NCBI GenBank assembly: GCA_002786855.1
Contig: PCUU01000033.1
Location: 62,001 to 126,000, forward strand
Length of the DNA stretch: 64,000 bases
Direction: 5' to 3'
Source: Cytophagales bacterium CG12_big_fil_rev_8_21_14_0_65_40_12
Lineage (GTDB): Bacteria > Bacteroidota > Bacteroidia > Cytophagales > Cyclobacteriaceae
In this document: positions 19,034 through 27,070 of the stretch, one piece after another
Position numbering within the stretch: position 1 is the stretch's first letter
How the letters are laid out: each line of letters opens with the position of its first letter
Made by a program: the position numbers and the translations under genes
Notes under the pieces: generated by a model
Seen by the model: the letters and a program-made list of their open reading frames with translations, nothing else
Databases searched by the model: none
Told to the model about the DNA's origin: nothing

Positions 19034-20287
19034 CTACTTCGATACATATTCCATCAAATAAGCACAGAGAATCGCGCCATAGGTACCTAAAGCATAACCC
19101 AAAACTGCTAATAAAACCCCTACCGGTGCCAAAGCTGGGCTAAAAGCAGCGGCCACCACGGGAGCAGAAGCTGCTCCCCCAACATTCGCTTGGCTTCCCA
19201 CCGCTACAAAAAAGAAAGGTGCTTTGATCAATTTGGCTACAGCGATCATGATGATCACATGAACGAGCATCCAACTAATTCCAATCGCAAAAAGACCAGG
19301 GTTATCCAGCACCTCTCGAATGTTCATTTGCATTCCAATCGTTGCCACAAGGATAAATATAAATACAGAACCCAAGCGACTTGCGCCAGATCCTTCCAGT
19401 TTTCGGAACTTGGTGAAAGAAAGTCCAACGCCTACTGTGGTGGCAATCACTACCAACCAGAAAAAATCAGAGTTTAAAGAAGTCAGATTGTATTGATCTA
19501 AAAAATCCGCATGTTTATTCATAAAAGGCGTAATCGAATCTGCTCCCCAGCGGGCCAAGGCTGTTCCGCCAAATGCTACGGCCAAGATCGTCATTACTTC
19601 GGGCAAGGTTGGAATTTTTGCAATGCTGGCTTGATAGTCTTCCACTCTTTTCTTTAGATCATCAATGGCAGAAGTATCAGACTTCAACCAACCATCTACT
19701 TTCTTAGAGATATTTGCTCCATACAGTAAAAAGCCAGTCCAGATATTGGCGCAAATCACATCTATCACAATCATTTTAGAGAATAGACTGTCGCTTACGC
19801 CATAGATTTCTTTCATGGATGCTTGGTTAGCTCCGCCTCCAATCCAGCTGCCAGCAACTGTAGTTAAGCCTCTCCAAACCTCTTCAGTGCCACCAATATC
19901 CAATACACCAGGTGCAATGGCCGACATGGCAAGTATGGCAATCGGCCCGCCTAAGATAATGCCAATGGTGGCCGCAAAAAACATGATCAGGGCCTTTGGC
20001 CCGAGATTGATAATGCCTTTCATGTCTATACTTAAGCAGAGTAAAATCAAACTTGCAGGCAATAAGTACCTAGAAGCCACAAAATAAAGTCTTGATTCTT
20101 CGCCAGAAATTAAACCTAAAGGCCAATTGAGCAGGGCTGGAATAAAATAGCACAGTAAAATGCTGGGGATAATGGTATAGAACTTTTTCCAAAAGGGTTT
20201 TGGGGAGTTAGAGGTATGAAATACCCAAGCAATGACAATAAACAGTAGACCGAGCACGACTGCATCATTGGTAAAAACTGGCGCCAT
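19034..20287 (-). CDS. DUF819 family membrane protein (putative permease)
   Basis: 417 aa with about 11-12 membrane segments. Readable family features are ASRYLLPASLILLCLSIDMKGI, TTVAGSWIGGGANQASMKEIYGVSD, and near the C-terminus GSQANVGGAASAPVVAAAFSPALAPVGVLLAVLGYALGTYGA. Similar to Bacillus YjcL. Substrate unknown. Divergent from the Na+ symporter gene at 20438, with a 150-bp shared upstream region. Confidence 0.9.
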   Translation of the reverse strand: MAPVFTNDAVVLGLLFIVIAWVFHTSNSPKPFWKKFYTIIPSILLCYFIPALLNWPLGLISGEESRLYFVASRYLLPASLILLCLSIDMKGIINLGPKALIMFFAATIGIILGGPIAILAMSAIAPGVLDIGGTEEVWRGLTTVAGSWIGGGANQASMKEIYGVSDSLFSKMIVIDVICANIWTGFLLYGANISKKVDGWLKSDTSAIDDLKKRVEDYQASIAKIPTLPEVMTILAVAFGGTALARWGADSITPFMNKHADFLDQYNLTSLNSDFFWLVVIATTVGVGLSFTKFRKLEGSGASRLGSVFIFILVATIGMQMNIREVLDNPGLFAIGISWMLVHVIIMIAVAKLIKAPFFFVAVGSQANVGGAASAPVVAAAFSPALAPVGVLLAVLGYALGTYGAILCAYLMEYVSK

Positions 20288-20437
20288 AAATAAAATTTAT
20301 AGTTGAAATAGTTTGATAAAGAGTCACAAAATAGGTCAGTCAGCCCTTAATTGATAAGAAATACTACTTTTTCTTATCAACGGGGGCAAGAGCAAACCAA
20401 GAAACTCATATCTTCGAAATTCAAACAACTAAATAAT

Positions 20438-21829
20438 ATGGCCGCAAGAGGAGGTTTTTCGAGTAGATTAGGTTTTATCATGGCAGCAGCTGGTTCTGCT
20501 GTTGGGTTAGGAAACATATGGGGCTTCCCCTATGAAGTTGGACAAGGAGGTGGTGCTGCATTCGTAGTTATGTACCTGCTTTTCTGCTTTTTACTATGTT
20601 ATCCCGTAATGGTTACTGAAATAGCCATTGGTAGAAAAACTGAGAAAAATCCCGTAGGAGCATTCAATGCACTAGGGTATCGAAAATGGAATTTTGTGGG
20701 AAAGATGGGAATTTTCAGTGGCTTCCTCATCCTTTCCTTTTATAATGTTATTGCAGGCTGGGCTTTTGGTTATGTCTATGAAATGGCCATTGGTAACTTT
20801 GACATCGCCAATCATTTCAGTGAATTTGTTCAAGATGTTTTTAAAGTAGGTGCATACGGTATGGTGTTTATGGCGACTACAGCTTATGTAGTTTCTAAAG
20901 GTATTTCAGGCGGTATTGAAAAGGCTGCTAAATTTTTGATGCCTGCGCTCTTAATTATGATTCTCGTTTTGGTAGGTTATGCTGTAACGCTACCGAATGC
21001 CATGGATGGTGTTAAATTCTACTTGATTCCAGATTTTTCTGAAATTAACCTTCAGGTAATTATCAATGCATTAGGTCAAGCTTTCTTCTCACTTTCTTTG
21101 GGAATGGGTGCTTTAATTACTTATGGTAGTTATGTAGATAAGAAGGAAAATATCGTTTCTGCCGCTGCATTTATCACTTTAGCTGATGTCGGGATTGCCG
21201 TATTAGCCGGTATGATGATTTTCCCATTGATTGGTTTTATGAGTGGTGGCACCATGGAAGGTGTGGGCAGTGGCCCAGGATTGATCTTCGTTACTCTACC
21301 TCAGATTTTCGGAACGATTGGCGGTACTTTAGGCGCAGCTGCGGGCACTATATTTTTCGTATTGCTTTGTTTTGCGGCACTTACCTCAACAGTTTCGTTG
21401 CTTGAAGTACCAGTGGCTTATGTAGTTGATGAAAAGAATATCAGACGAAACAGAGCGGTTTGGTTGGTAGCAGGTGCAATCTTTTTAATCGGTATTCCTT
21501 CCTTATTAGGAAATGGCTACTCCGAGTTCTTCTCTAACTTCATTACCTATCCAGGTTCAGAAACAGCAACCGACTTTTTGAGTTTCATTGCCAACGTGGC
21601 CAATGATACTTTACTCCCATTAGGGGGTTGTTTGATCGTTTTCTTTGCCGCCCACGTTTGGAAGAAACACAATTTGGATGAAGAATTATCGCATGGTGCG
21701 CCTAATTACAAAGGGTCGCTCCTACAAAAATATTTAAACTTTGCGGTAGGTTATTTGGCACCAGCAGTGTTGGGCTTCATCTTTATTCTTACCGTTCTTA
21801 AAACTTATTTCGGAATTAATATCTTTTAG
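20438..21829 (+). CDS. Neurotransmitter:sodium symporter (SNF) family transporter
   Basis: 463 aa from ATG 20438. The N-terminus is the family hallmark: SSRLGFIMAAAGSAVGLGNIWGFPYEVGQGGGAAF, where the unwound helix 1 region (AAAGSAVGLGNIW) binds Na+ and amino-acid substrate in LeuT. About eleven helices follow, with YKxxGxxL-type loops. Likely imports amino acids or related compounds with sodium. An in-frame TTG 87 nt upstream exists but the extension is not family-like. Confidence 0.93.
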   Translation: MAARGGFSSRLGFIMAAAGSAVGLGNIWGFPYEVGQGGGAAFVVMYLLFCFLLCYPVMVTEIAIGRKTEKNPVGAFNALGYRKWNFVGKMGIFSGFLILSFYNVIAGWAFGYVYEMAIGNFDIANHFSEFVQDVFKVGAYGMVFMATTAYVVSKGISGGIEKAAKFLMPALLIMILVLVGYAVTLPNAMDGVKFYLIPDFSEINLQVIINALGQAFFSLSLGMGALITYGSYVDKKENIVSAAAFITLADVGIAVLAGMMIFPLIGFMSGGTMEGVGSGPGLIFVTLPQIFGTIGGTLGAAAGTIFFVLLCFAALTSTVSLLEVPVAYVVDEKNIRRNRAVWLVAGAIFLIGIPSLLGNGYSEFFSNFITYPGSETATDFLSFIANVANDTLLPLGGCLIVFFAAHVWKKHNLDEELSHGAPNYKGSLLQKYLNFAVGYLAPAVLGFIFILTVLKTYFGINIF

Positions 21830-21860
21830 ACATATTTTAGTTCTAGAATTTTGAATTTCA

Positions 21861-21890
21861 AACCTCTTCTTACTAAGAAGAGGTTTTTTT
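21861..21890 (+). terminator. Rho-independent terminator after the SNF transporter
   Basis: An 11-bp perfect stem AACCTCTTCTT with a 3-nt loop ACT, followed by seven Ts. It lies 30 bp after the stop and immediately before the CBM9-like gene (ATG 21894), so that gene needs a promoter inside or just before the hairpin, or reads through. Confidence 0.9.
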
Positions 21891-21893
21891 ATA

Positions 21894-22988
21894 ATGAAGC
21901 GCATCCAAACCTCCTTTTTCTTGATTTTTTTAACGCTAGGATTGAGCGCTCAAAGCTTATGGATCCAGCCTAAGCATTATTCGGTTCATAAAGTTGCTGA
22001 GCCAATCATTATTGATGGAAAAAACCTTGAATCTGCATGGAATCAAGCAGAATGGACAGATGACTTCATTGATATAGAAGGAGATAAAAGGCCAAAGCCC
22101 TATTTGAAAACCAGAGTCAAAATGATTTGGGACACAAGCTATCTCTATTTTTTTGCTGAATTAGAAGAACCTCACATTTGGGCAAATATTACCAAAAGAG
22201 ATGAAGTCATATTTTATGACAATGATTTCGAAATATTCATTGACCCGAATGGGGACACCCACAACTATTTCGAATTGGAAATTAATGCTTTGAATACCGT
22301 TTGGGATTTGATGTTGACTAAACCTTATAGGGATGGCGGTGATGCCATTGACAATTGGGACATAAAGGGATTAAAATCGGCTGTAAACTTGTCTGGTTCA
22401 ATCAACAACCCCAATGACATTGATCAAGGTTGGTCTATTGAAATAGCCATTCCGCTAGAAGTGCTCAAAGAAGGGTCGAATGTCAAAGTTCCACCAAGAG
22501 AAGGTGATGTTTGGCGAATCAATTTTTCCCGCGTGCAATGGGAGACAGAGATCATTGACAATAAATATCTAAAGAAAAAGGTCGCTGGCACGGACAAAAA
22601 CTTACCAGAAAATAATTGGGTTTGGTCGGAGCAACGCGAAATAGCCATGCACGAGCCAGAATTTTGGGGAATGCTCTATTTCTCAGAAACTAAATCGGAT
22701 GAATCCATTGCGATAGATTTCGACAAAGATTTAAACAACGAAAAAGTAAAGCAGGCACTTTACCAAATTCATAGGGCTCAGGTAGTTTATAGAAATAAGG
22801 AAAAAGTATTTATTAAGAATAAGAAATTACTAATCGAAAGAAGTCAGCTTCCTTCCAATCGAGAGTTTAAGTGGGAATTAACTTCTAACGGGCTCATGTA
22901 TTGGGTCAAAATGACAAGCCCTCTGACTGAGGGCATAATTTGGTACATCGATCATACAGGTTTAATTAGAAAGAAACTCAAGCAATGA
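21894..22988 (+). CDS. Carbohydrate-binding family 9-like (DOMON fold) secreted protein
   Basis: 364 aa, signal peptide to about residue 19 (LTLGLSAQS). The main domain is CBM9-like: IIIDGKNLESAWNQAEWTDDF, MIWDTSYLYFFAELEEPHIWA, NDFEIFIDPNGDTHNYFELEINALNTVWDLML, and QGWSIEIAIPLEVL. These proteins bind sugars or sugar-like ligands in the envelope; no catalytic site is expected. Its stop overlaps the next gene's start as ATGA, so it is translationally coupled to the GHL10-like protein and probably supplies it with a binding partner. Confidence 0.85.
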   Translation: MKRIQTSFFLIFLTLGLSAQSLWIQPKHYSVHKVAEPIIIDGKNLESAWNQAEWTDDFIDIEGDKRPKPYLKTRVKMIWDTSYLYFFAELEEPHIWANITKRDEVIFYDNDFEIFIDPNGDTHNYFELEINALNTVWDLMLTKPYRDGGDAIDNWDIKGLKSAVNLSGSINNPNDIDQGWSIEIAIPLEVLKEGSNVKVPPREGDVWRINFSRVQWETEIIDNKYLKKKVAGTDKNLPENNWVWSEQREIAMHEPEFWGMLYFSETKSDESIAIDFDKDLNNEKVKQALYQIHRAQVVYRNKEKVFIKNKKLLIERSQLPSNREFKWELTSNGLMYWVKMTSPLTEGIIWYIDHTGLIRKKLKQ

Positions 22989-24070
22989 AAAAACGGCAAT
23001 TCATCAAAAACATAAGTCTCGGCTCAGCGGCAATCATGCTCGCTCCTGCCCTTCTAAGCTCATGCGGCACTAATGAATCGAAAGAAGATTTTAAGTATTG
23101 GGTATGGGTAGATGGCAATAATGAGAAGACCATTGCTGATTGGAAAACTGAATTAACAGCCCTTCGCGAAGCAGGAATTACAGGGCTTATTATTGGGGGT
23201 GGCCGCGAAATGTTAGAAAAGCTTATTCCTATTGCCAAAAACTTAGGCCAAGAAGTGCATGCATGGCTTTGGACCATGAACCGTCCGGGCGATAAAGAAG
23301 CCCAAGCTCATCCAGAATGGTATGCCGTGAGCCGAAATGGAGCATCCAGTTTGGAGGTAAATCCTTATGTTGGCTATTACCAATGGCTTTGTCCTAGTAA
23401 ACCTGAAGTCCAGGAATATGTCAAGAATTATATGGTTTCCCATTGCGATATTGAAGGACTGAGTGCCATCCATTTGGATTATGTGCGGTATTGTGACGTC
23501 ATTCTGCCGAAAGGCCTTTGGTCTAAATATGGCTTGGTACAGGACCACGAAATGGCCGAATACGACTTCTGTTATTGCGAAACTTGCCAAGGAAACTTTG
23601 AATCGACCCACGGTTATCGCCCTGATAGCTTGGAAGATCCGAGCGCAGATGAAAAATGGCGGAAATACCGTTGGGACAGCATTACCAAACTAGTGAATCA
23701 AGTTTGCGCTGCTGTGCATGCCGAAGGAAAACAAATGTCGGCTGCGGTATTCCCCTACCCAGAATTGGCCAAACAACTGGTGCGTCAATCTTGGAATGAA
23801 TGGGACTTGGACATTGTATTCCCGATGATCTACCACAACTTCTATGAAGAAGGTATTCCTTGGATAGAATTTGCAACGCGCCAGGGAGTAAATGACTTAA
23901 ATGGAAAGTTTCCATTGCATACAGGAGTTTATTTGCCCGAAATGCTACCCGAAGAAATCAGCCAAGCCATTGCAGCCGCAAAAGCTGGAGGTGCTAAAGG
24001 TGTTTCTTTCTTCTCCAATGGGGCTTTAAAGGAAGAAAGATTGAAAGCTTTTAGTACAGTGGATAAATAA
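22985..24070 (+). CDS. Glycoside hydrolase-like (GHL10/DUF4015-type) lipoprotein
   Basis: 361 aa. N-terminus is KKRQFIKNISLG followed by a hydrophobic span and lipobox LLSSC (Cys27), so Tat-like/lipoprotein export. TIM-barrel features: GITGLIIGGGREM, VHAWLWTMNRPG, HLDYVRY (163-169), YDFCYCETC with C-x-C-x2-C (196-201), and IVFPMIYHNFYEEGIPW. This is the Bacteroidota 'family 10 glycosylhydrolase' class; the acid/base pair is not assigned with certainty. Substrate unknown. Confidence 0.8.
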   Translation: MKKRQFIKNISLGSAAIMLAPALLSSCGTNESKEDFKYWVWVDGNNEKTIADWKTELTALREAGITGLIIGGGREMLEKLIPIAKNLGQEVHAWLWTMNRPGDKEAQAHPEWYAVSRNGASSLEVNPYVGYYQWLCPSKPEVQEYVKNYMVSHCDIEGLSAIHLDYVRYCDVILPKGLWSKYGLVQDHEMAEYDFCYCETCQGNFESTHGYRPDSLEDPSADEKWRKYRWDSITKLVNQVCAAVHAEGKQMSAAVFPYPELAKQLVRQSWNEWDLDIVFPMIYHNFYEEGIPWIEFATRQGVNDLNGKFPLHTGVYLPEMLPEEISQAIAAAKAGGAKGVSFFSNGALKEERLKAFSTVDK

Positions 24071-24078
24071 TTAAATTC

Positions 24079-24447
24079 ATGGCTGTGAAAACAGAAATAT
24101 TAGAAATCGTTCCAGTGCTTCCTTCTCAGGATGTTGAGAGAGACTTAGCTTGGTACAGCAAGTTTGCAGGTTTCGAGAAGGTTGGCGGAGATCATATGTA
24201 CGCCATTATGAAGCGAGAACAGCTTTATGTACATCTACAATGGCATGCCGATACGGAGGATGATCCATTACTTGGTGGCTCTGTGATCAAAATTTTTGTC
24301 AAAAATATTCAGCCTATTTTTGATGAGTTTGTTGAACGAGGAACTGTTGTCAAAGAGAAATTACGCATTAAAACCCCTTGGGGCACAAATGAATTTGGCT
24401 TTTACGACCTTAACAACAATGCGATTTTTATAGTGGAAGATGCTTGA
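24079..24447 (+). CDS. VOC superfamily (bleomycin-resistance/glyoxalase-like) protein
   Basis: 122 aa, one complete VOC module in tandem beta-alpha-beta-beta-beta form: EIVPVLPSQDVERDLAWYSKFAGFEKV, then LYVHLQWHAD, and WGTNEFGFYDLNNNAIFIVE. Metal ligands of glyoxalase are not obvious; BRP-like binders are closest. It starts 8 bp after the GHL10-like gene, so it is part of that transcript. Substrate unknown. Confidence 0.8.
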   Translation: MAVKTEILEIVPVLPSQDVERDLAWYSKFAGFEKVGGDHMYAIMKREQLYVHLQWHADTEDDPLLGGSVIKIFVKNIQPIFDEFVERGTVVKEKLRIKTPWGTNEFGFYDLNNNAIFIVEDA

Positions 24448-24590
24448 CTATATTCACTCAAGCATGCCTCACTATTAAAAAAATAGCATGAATGCCATAA
24501 GCTTGAAGTGTATTTTAGTAGGTAACTCTAAAATTACAAATCATACCTAAATCAACTTTTGAAGCCAACTTGCCCTATTAACAAAGACAA

Positions 24591-25715
24591 ATGAACAAGA
24601 CTTTTATCATTTTAATAATTGCAGCATTGAGTACTTCTTGCGAAAAGAAACAAACAGAGGTAAAACTAATTAACAGACAAAATTTCGAGAGCCAAATTGA
24701 TGGTAAGAAGGTTGATTTGTTTACACTCAAAAATAAAAATGGCCTCGCTGCGCAAATCACAAACTATGGCGGTCGTGTAGTGAGCTTATGGGTACCCGAT
24801 AAGGACGGAAACTTTGAGGATATTGTCTTAGGTTATGAAAGCCCAGAAGGTTACTTACAATCCAATGAAATCTATTTTGGAGCATTGATTGGCCGTTATG
24901 GTAACCGAATTGCCAATGGCAAATTCACATTGAACGACACCACCTTTACTTTAGCCACCAACAATGATGACAACCATTTGCATGGTGGAAAAAATGGCTT
25001 TAACAATGTAGTTTGGGATGCTAAGCAAATCTCGGACTCAGAACTGGAATTAAAATACCTTTCCAAAGATGGTGAAGAAGGCTATCCAGGCAACCTGAAT
25101 GTAACTGTGGTTTACAAATTAACAGACAATAATGAACTGGAAATCAACTATGTCGCTACTACGGATAAAGCTACACCCGTAAATCTTACGCATCATTCAT
25201 TTTTTAATTTACATGGGGCAGGTAAAGGAAGTATCAATGATCATATGCTGCAAATAAATGCAGCAAACTACACTCCTATCGTTGCAGGTTTAATTCCCAC
25301 GGGAAGCATTGAATCTGTAAAGAATACACCCTTTGACTTTACTGCACCCACGCCAATAGGAGAACATGTAAATGATGATAATGAACAGTTGAAATATGGT
25401 TTTGGTTACGATCATAACTTCGTATTAGATGGCTCAGGTTTAAGAGTTGCAGCCATCATATTCGAACCCAAATCAGGAAGGAAGATGGAAGTGATTACTG
25501 ATGAACCTGGTCTACAATTCTATGGGGGTAATTTTTTAGATGGCAATGATATTGGAAAAGAAGGCTTGCCCTACGAATACAGAACTGCCTTTTGTTTGGA
25601 AACCCAACATTTCCCAGACAGTCCAAATCAAGAAAATTTCCCTTCCACTATTTTAAATGAGGGCCAAAATTACACCTCAACTTGTATATATAGATTTAGT
25701 ATTCACCAACAATAA
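24591..25715 (+). CDS. galM: Aldose 1-epimerase lipoprotein
   Basis: Interconverts alpha and beta anomers of free sugars, here probably at the cell envelope. 374 aa with a lipoprotein signal (STSCEKK, Cys17). The fold markers are ITNYGGRVVSLWVPD, ALIGRYGNRIANGKF, HLHGGKNGFNNVVWD (His131), NLTHHSFFNLHG (His202), YDHNFVLD, and FCLETQHFPDSPNQENFPST (the glutamate is the presumed general base). Nine bp before the GH5-like gene: likely one unit for sugar use. Confidence 0.92.
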   Translation: MNKTFIILIIAALSTSCEKKQTEVKLINRQNFESQIDGKKVDLFTLKNKNGLAAQITNYGGRVVSLWVPDKDGNFEDIVLGYESPEGYLQSNEIYFGALIGRYGNRIANGKFTLNDTTFTLATNNDDNHLHGGKNGFNNVVWDAKQISDSELELKYLSKDGEEGYPGNLNVTVVYKLTDNNELEINYVATTDKATPVNLTHHSFFNLHGAGKGSINDHMLQINAANYTPIVAGLIPTGSIESVKNTPFDFTAPTPIGEHVNDDNEQLKYGFGYDHNFVLDGSGLRVAAIIFEPKSGRKMEVITDEPGLQFYGGNFLDGNDIGKEGLPYEYRTAFCLETQHFPDSPNQENFPSTILNEGQNYTSTCIYRFSIHQQ

Positions 25716-25724
25716 TTAAAACCC

Positions 25725-26828
25725 ATGTCTCAGAAAATTAGTAAGTCGATATTCTTAATTTTTTTAGCGTTCTCCTTCTTTACGGCCTGCACGCAAAAAA
25801 AGAGCGATACCAATACTCAAAATGAACTCGCCATCGCTGAAAGATGGTCAGTAGAAAAAGCAAACGCTTGGGGTGACAATCATCCATGGTTTAGAGGTTC
25901 AAACTTCAATCCAAGTACATCGATCAATCAATTGGAATTTTGGCAAGCCGAAACTTTTGACCCTGAAACCATTGACAGAGAATTGGGTTGGGCAGAAGAT
26001 ATTGGGTTCAATGCCATGCGCGTTTACCTTCACCATGTGGCTTGGGAGGTAGATAAAGCTGGTTTTAAAGAGAGAATGAAGTCTTATTTGTCAATCGCAG
26101 ATAAGCATCATATCAAAACCATTTTTGTGTTTTTTGATGATTGTTGGAATCCTACCTACACCGCAGGAAAACAACCAGATCCCAAACCAGGAGTTCACAA
26201 TTCAGGATGGGTAAGAGATCCAGGAGATTTACTTTTTACGGCTGAAAATTTAACACCAACACTTGAAGCCTACACAAAAGACATTTTGGAAACCTTCAAG
26301 GATGATCAAAGAATCATATTATGGGACCTTTATAATGAACCCGGAAATTCCAATTATGGCAACAAATCAATGGGTTTGCTGAAGGATGTTTTTAAATGGG
26401 GAAGAGAGATTAATCCATCTCAACCGCTGACTTCAGGAGTTTGGAATAACAGTTTATCAGACTTGAATAAATTTCAAGTTGAAAACTCAGATATCATCAC
26501 CTACCATAACTACAATGATGAGGTCAATCATCAAAGCACGATCGATTCCCTTAAACTGCACAACAGACCGATGATTTGCACGGAATACATGGCGCGTAAG
26601 CACAATAGTTTATTCAGCAACATTATGCCCATTTTAAAGGAGCAAAAAATTGGAGCCATTAATTGGGGGCTTGTTGCAGGAAAATCTAACACCAAATATG
26701 CTTGGGATGATCCAATCCCTGATGGCTCTGAACCAGAACCATGGTTCCATGAAATTTTCCAACAAGACGGCACTCCTTATAAGCAAAAAGAAGTCGATGT
26801 AATCAAAGAATTGACATTGAAAAAGTAA
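25725..26828 (+). CDS. GH5-like glycoside hydrolase lipoprotein
   Basis: 367 aa. Lipoprotein signal with FFTAC (Cys22). TIM-barrel glycosidase of the GH5/cellulase clan: NAMRVYLHH on the second strand, LWDLYNEPGN (Glu205, acid/base), DIITYHNYND, and RPMICTEYMAR (Glu287, nucleophile). The two glutamates sit on strands 4 and 7 as clan GH-A requires. Substrate cannot be deduced; the Bacteroidota relatives are often called cellulase or 1,4-beta-xylanase. Nine bp after galM. Confidence 0.85.
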   Translation: MSQKISKSIFLIFLAFSFFTACTQKKSDTNTQNELAIAERWSVEKANAWGDNHPWFRGSNFNPSTSINQLEFWQAETFDPETIDRELGWAEDIGFNAMRVYLHHVAWEVDKAGFKERMKSYLSIADKHHIKTIFVFFDDCWNPTYTAGKQPDPKPGVHNSGWVRDPGDLLFTAENLTPTLEAYTKDILETFKDDQRIILWDLYNEPGNSNYGNKSMGLLKDVFKWGREINPSQPLTSGVWNNSLSDLNKFQVENSDIITYHNYNDEVNHQSTIDSLKLHNRPMICTEYMARKHNSLFSNIMPILKEQKIGAINWGLVAGKSNTKYAWDDPIPDGSEPEPWFHEIFQQDGTPYKQKEVDVIKELTLKK

Positions 26829-26904
26829 TGCTGGTTTTGATTTTAACTATTACTCTAAATGATATTTAAGCAATTATTGTATTTACAGTCAACTCATCTC
26901 TAAT

Positions 26905-26946
26905 CAAAAAAGGGCCTTTATCAAATTGATCAAGGGCCTTTTTTAT
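26905..26946. terminator. Imperfect hairpin between GH5-like gene and the M16 remnant
   Basis: Outer stem AAAAAAGG with CCTTTTTT, an internal mismatch, then CC/GG and TT/AA pairs and inner ATC/GAT. It is T-rich on both sides, so could end the GH5 operon and the convergent genes. Confidence 0.6.
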
Positions 26947-26961
26947 GTTTACTTAAACTGA

Positions 26962-27060
26962 CTACTTCTTAACAGTCAGTTTTTCGTCTTCTTTATTGAC
27001 TACAATGGGTTTACCAAGTTTTGTATTAATCTCAATTTTAGAAGATGTTTTTTGGGTTAT
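26962..27060 (-). pseudogene. C-terminal remnant of an M16-family peptidase
   Basis: On the minus strand the sequence reads through 32 codons to a TAG at 26964-26962. The last 18 residues (about LGKPIVVNKEDEKLTVKK) match the tail of the intact M16 peptidase at 30371 (LGKPIVVNKEDDKLTIKK), and at DNA level the two 3' ends align without gaps over about 60 nt. Similarity fades upstream (NT and KT still match), and nothing M16-like remains further; the adhesin gene stop is 10 bp away. A duplication followed by loss or replacement is the simplest reading. Confidence 0.85.
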
Positions 27061-27070
27061 GCATCTTATC

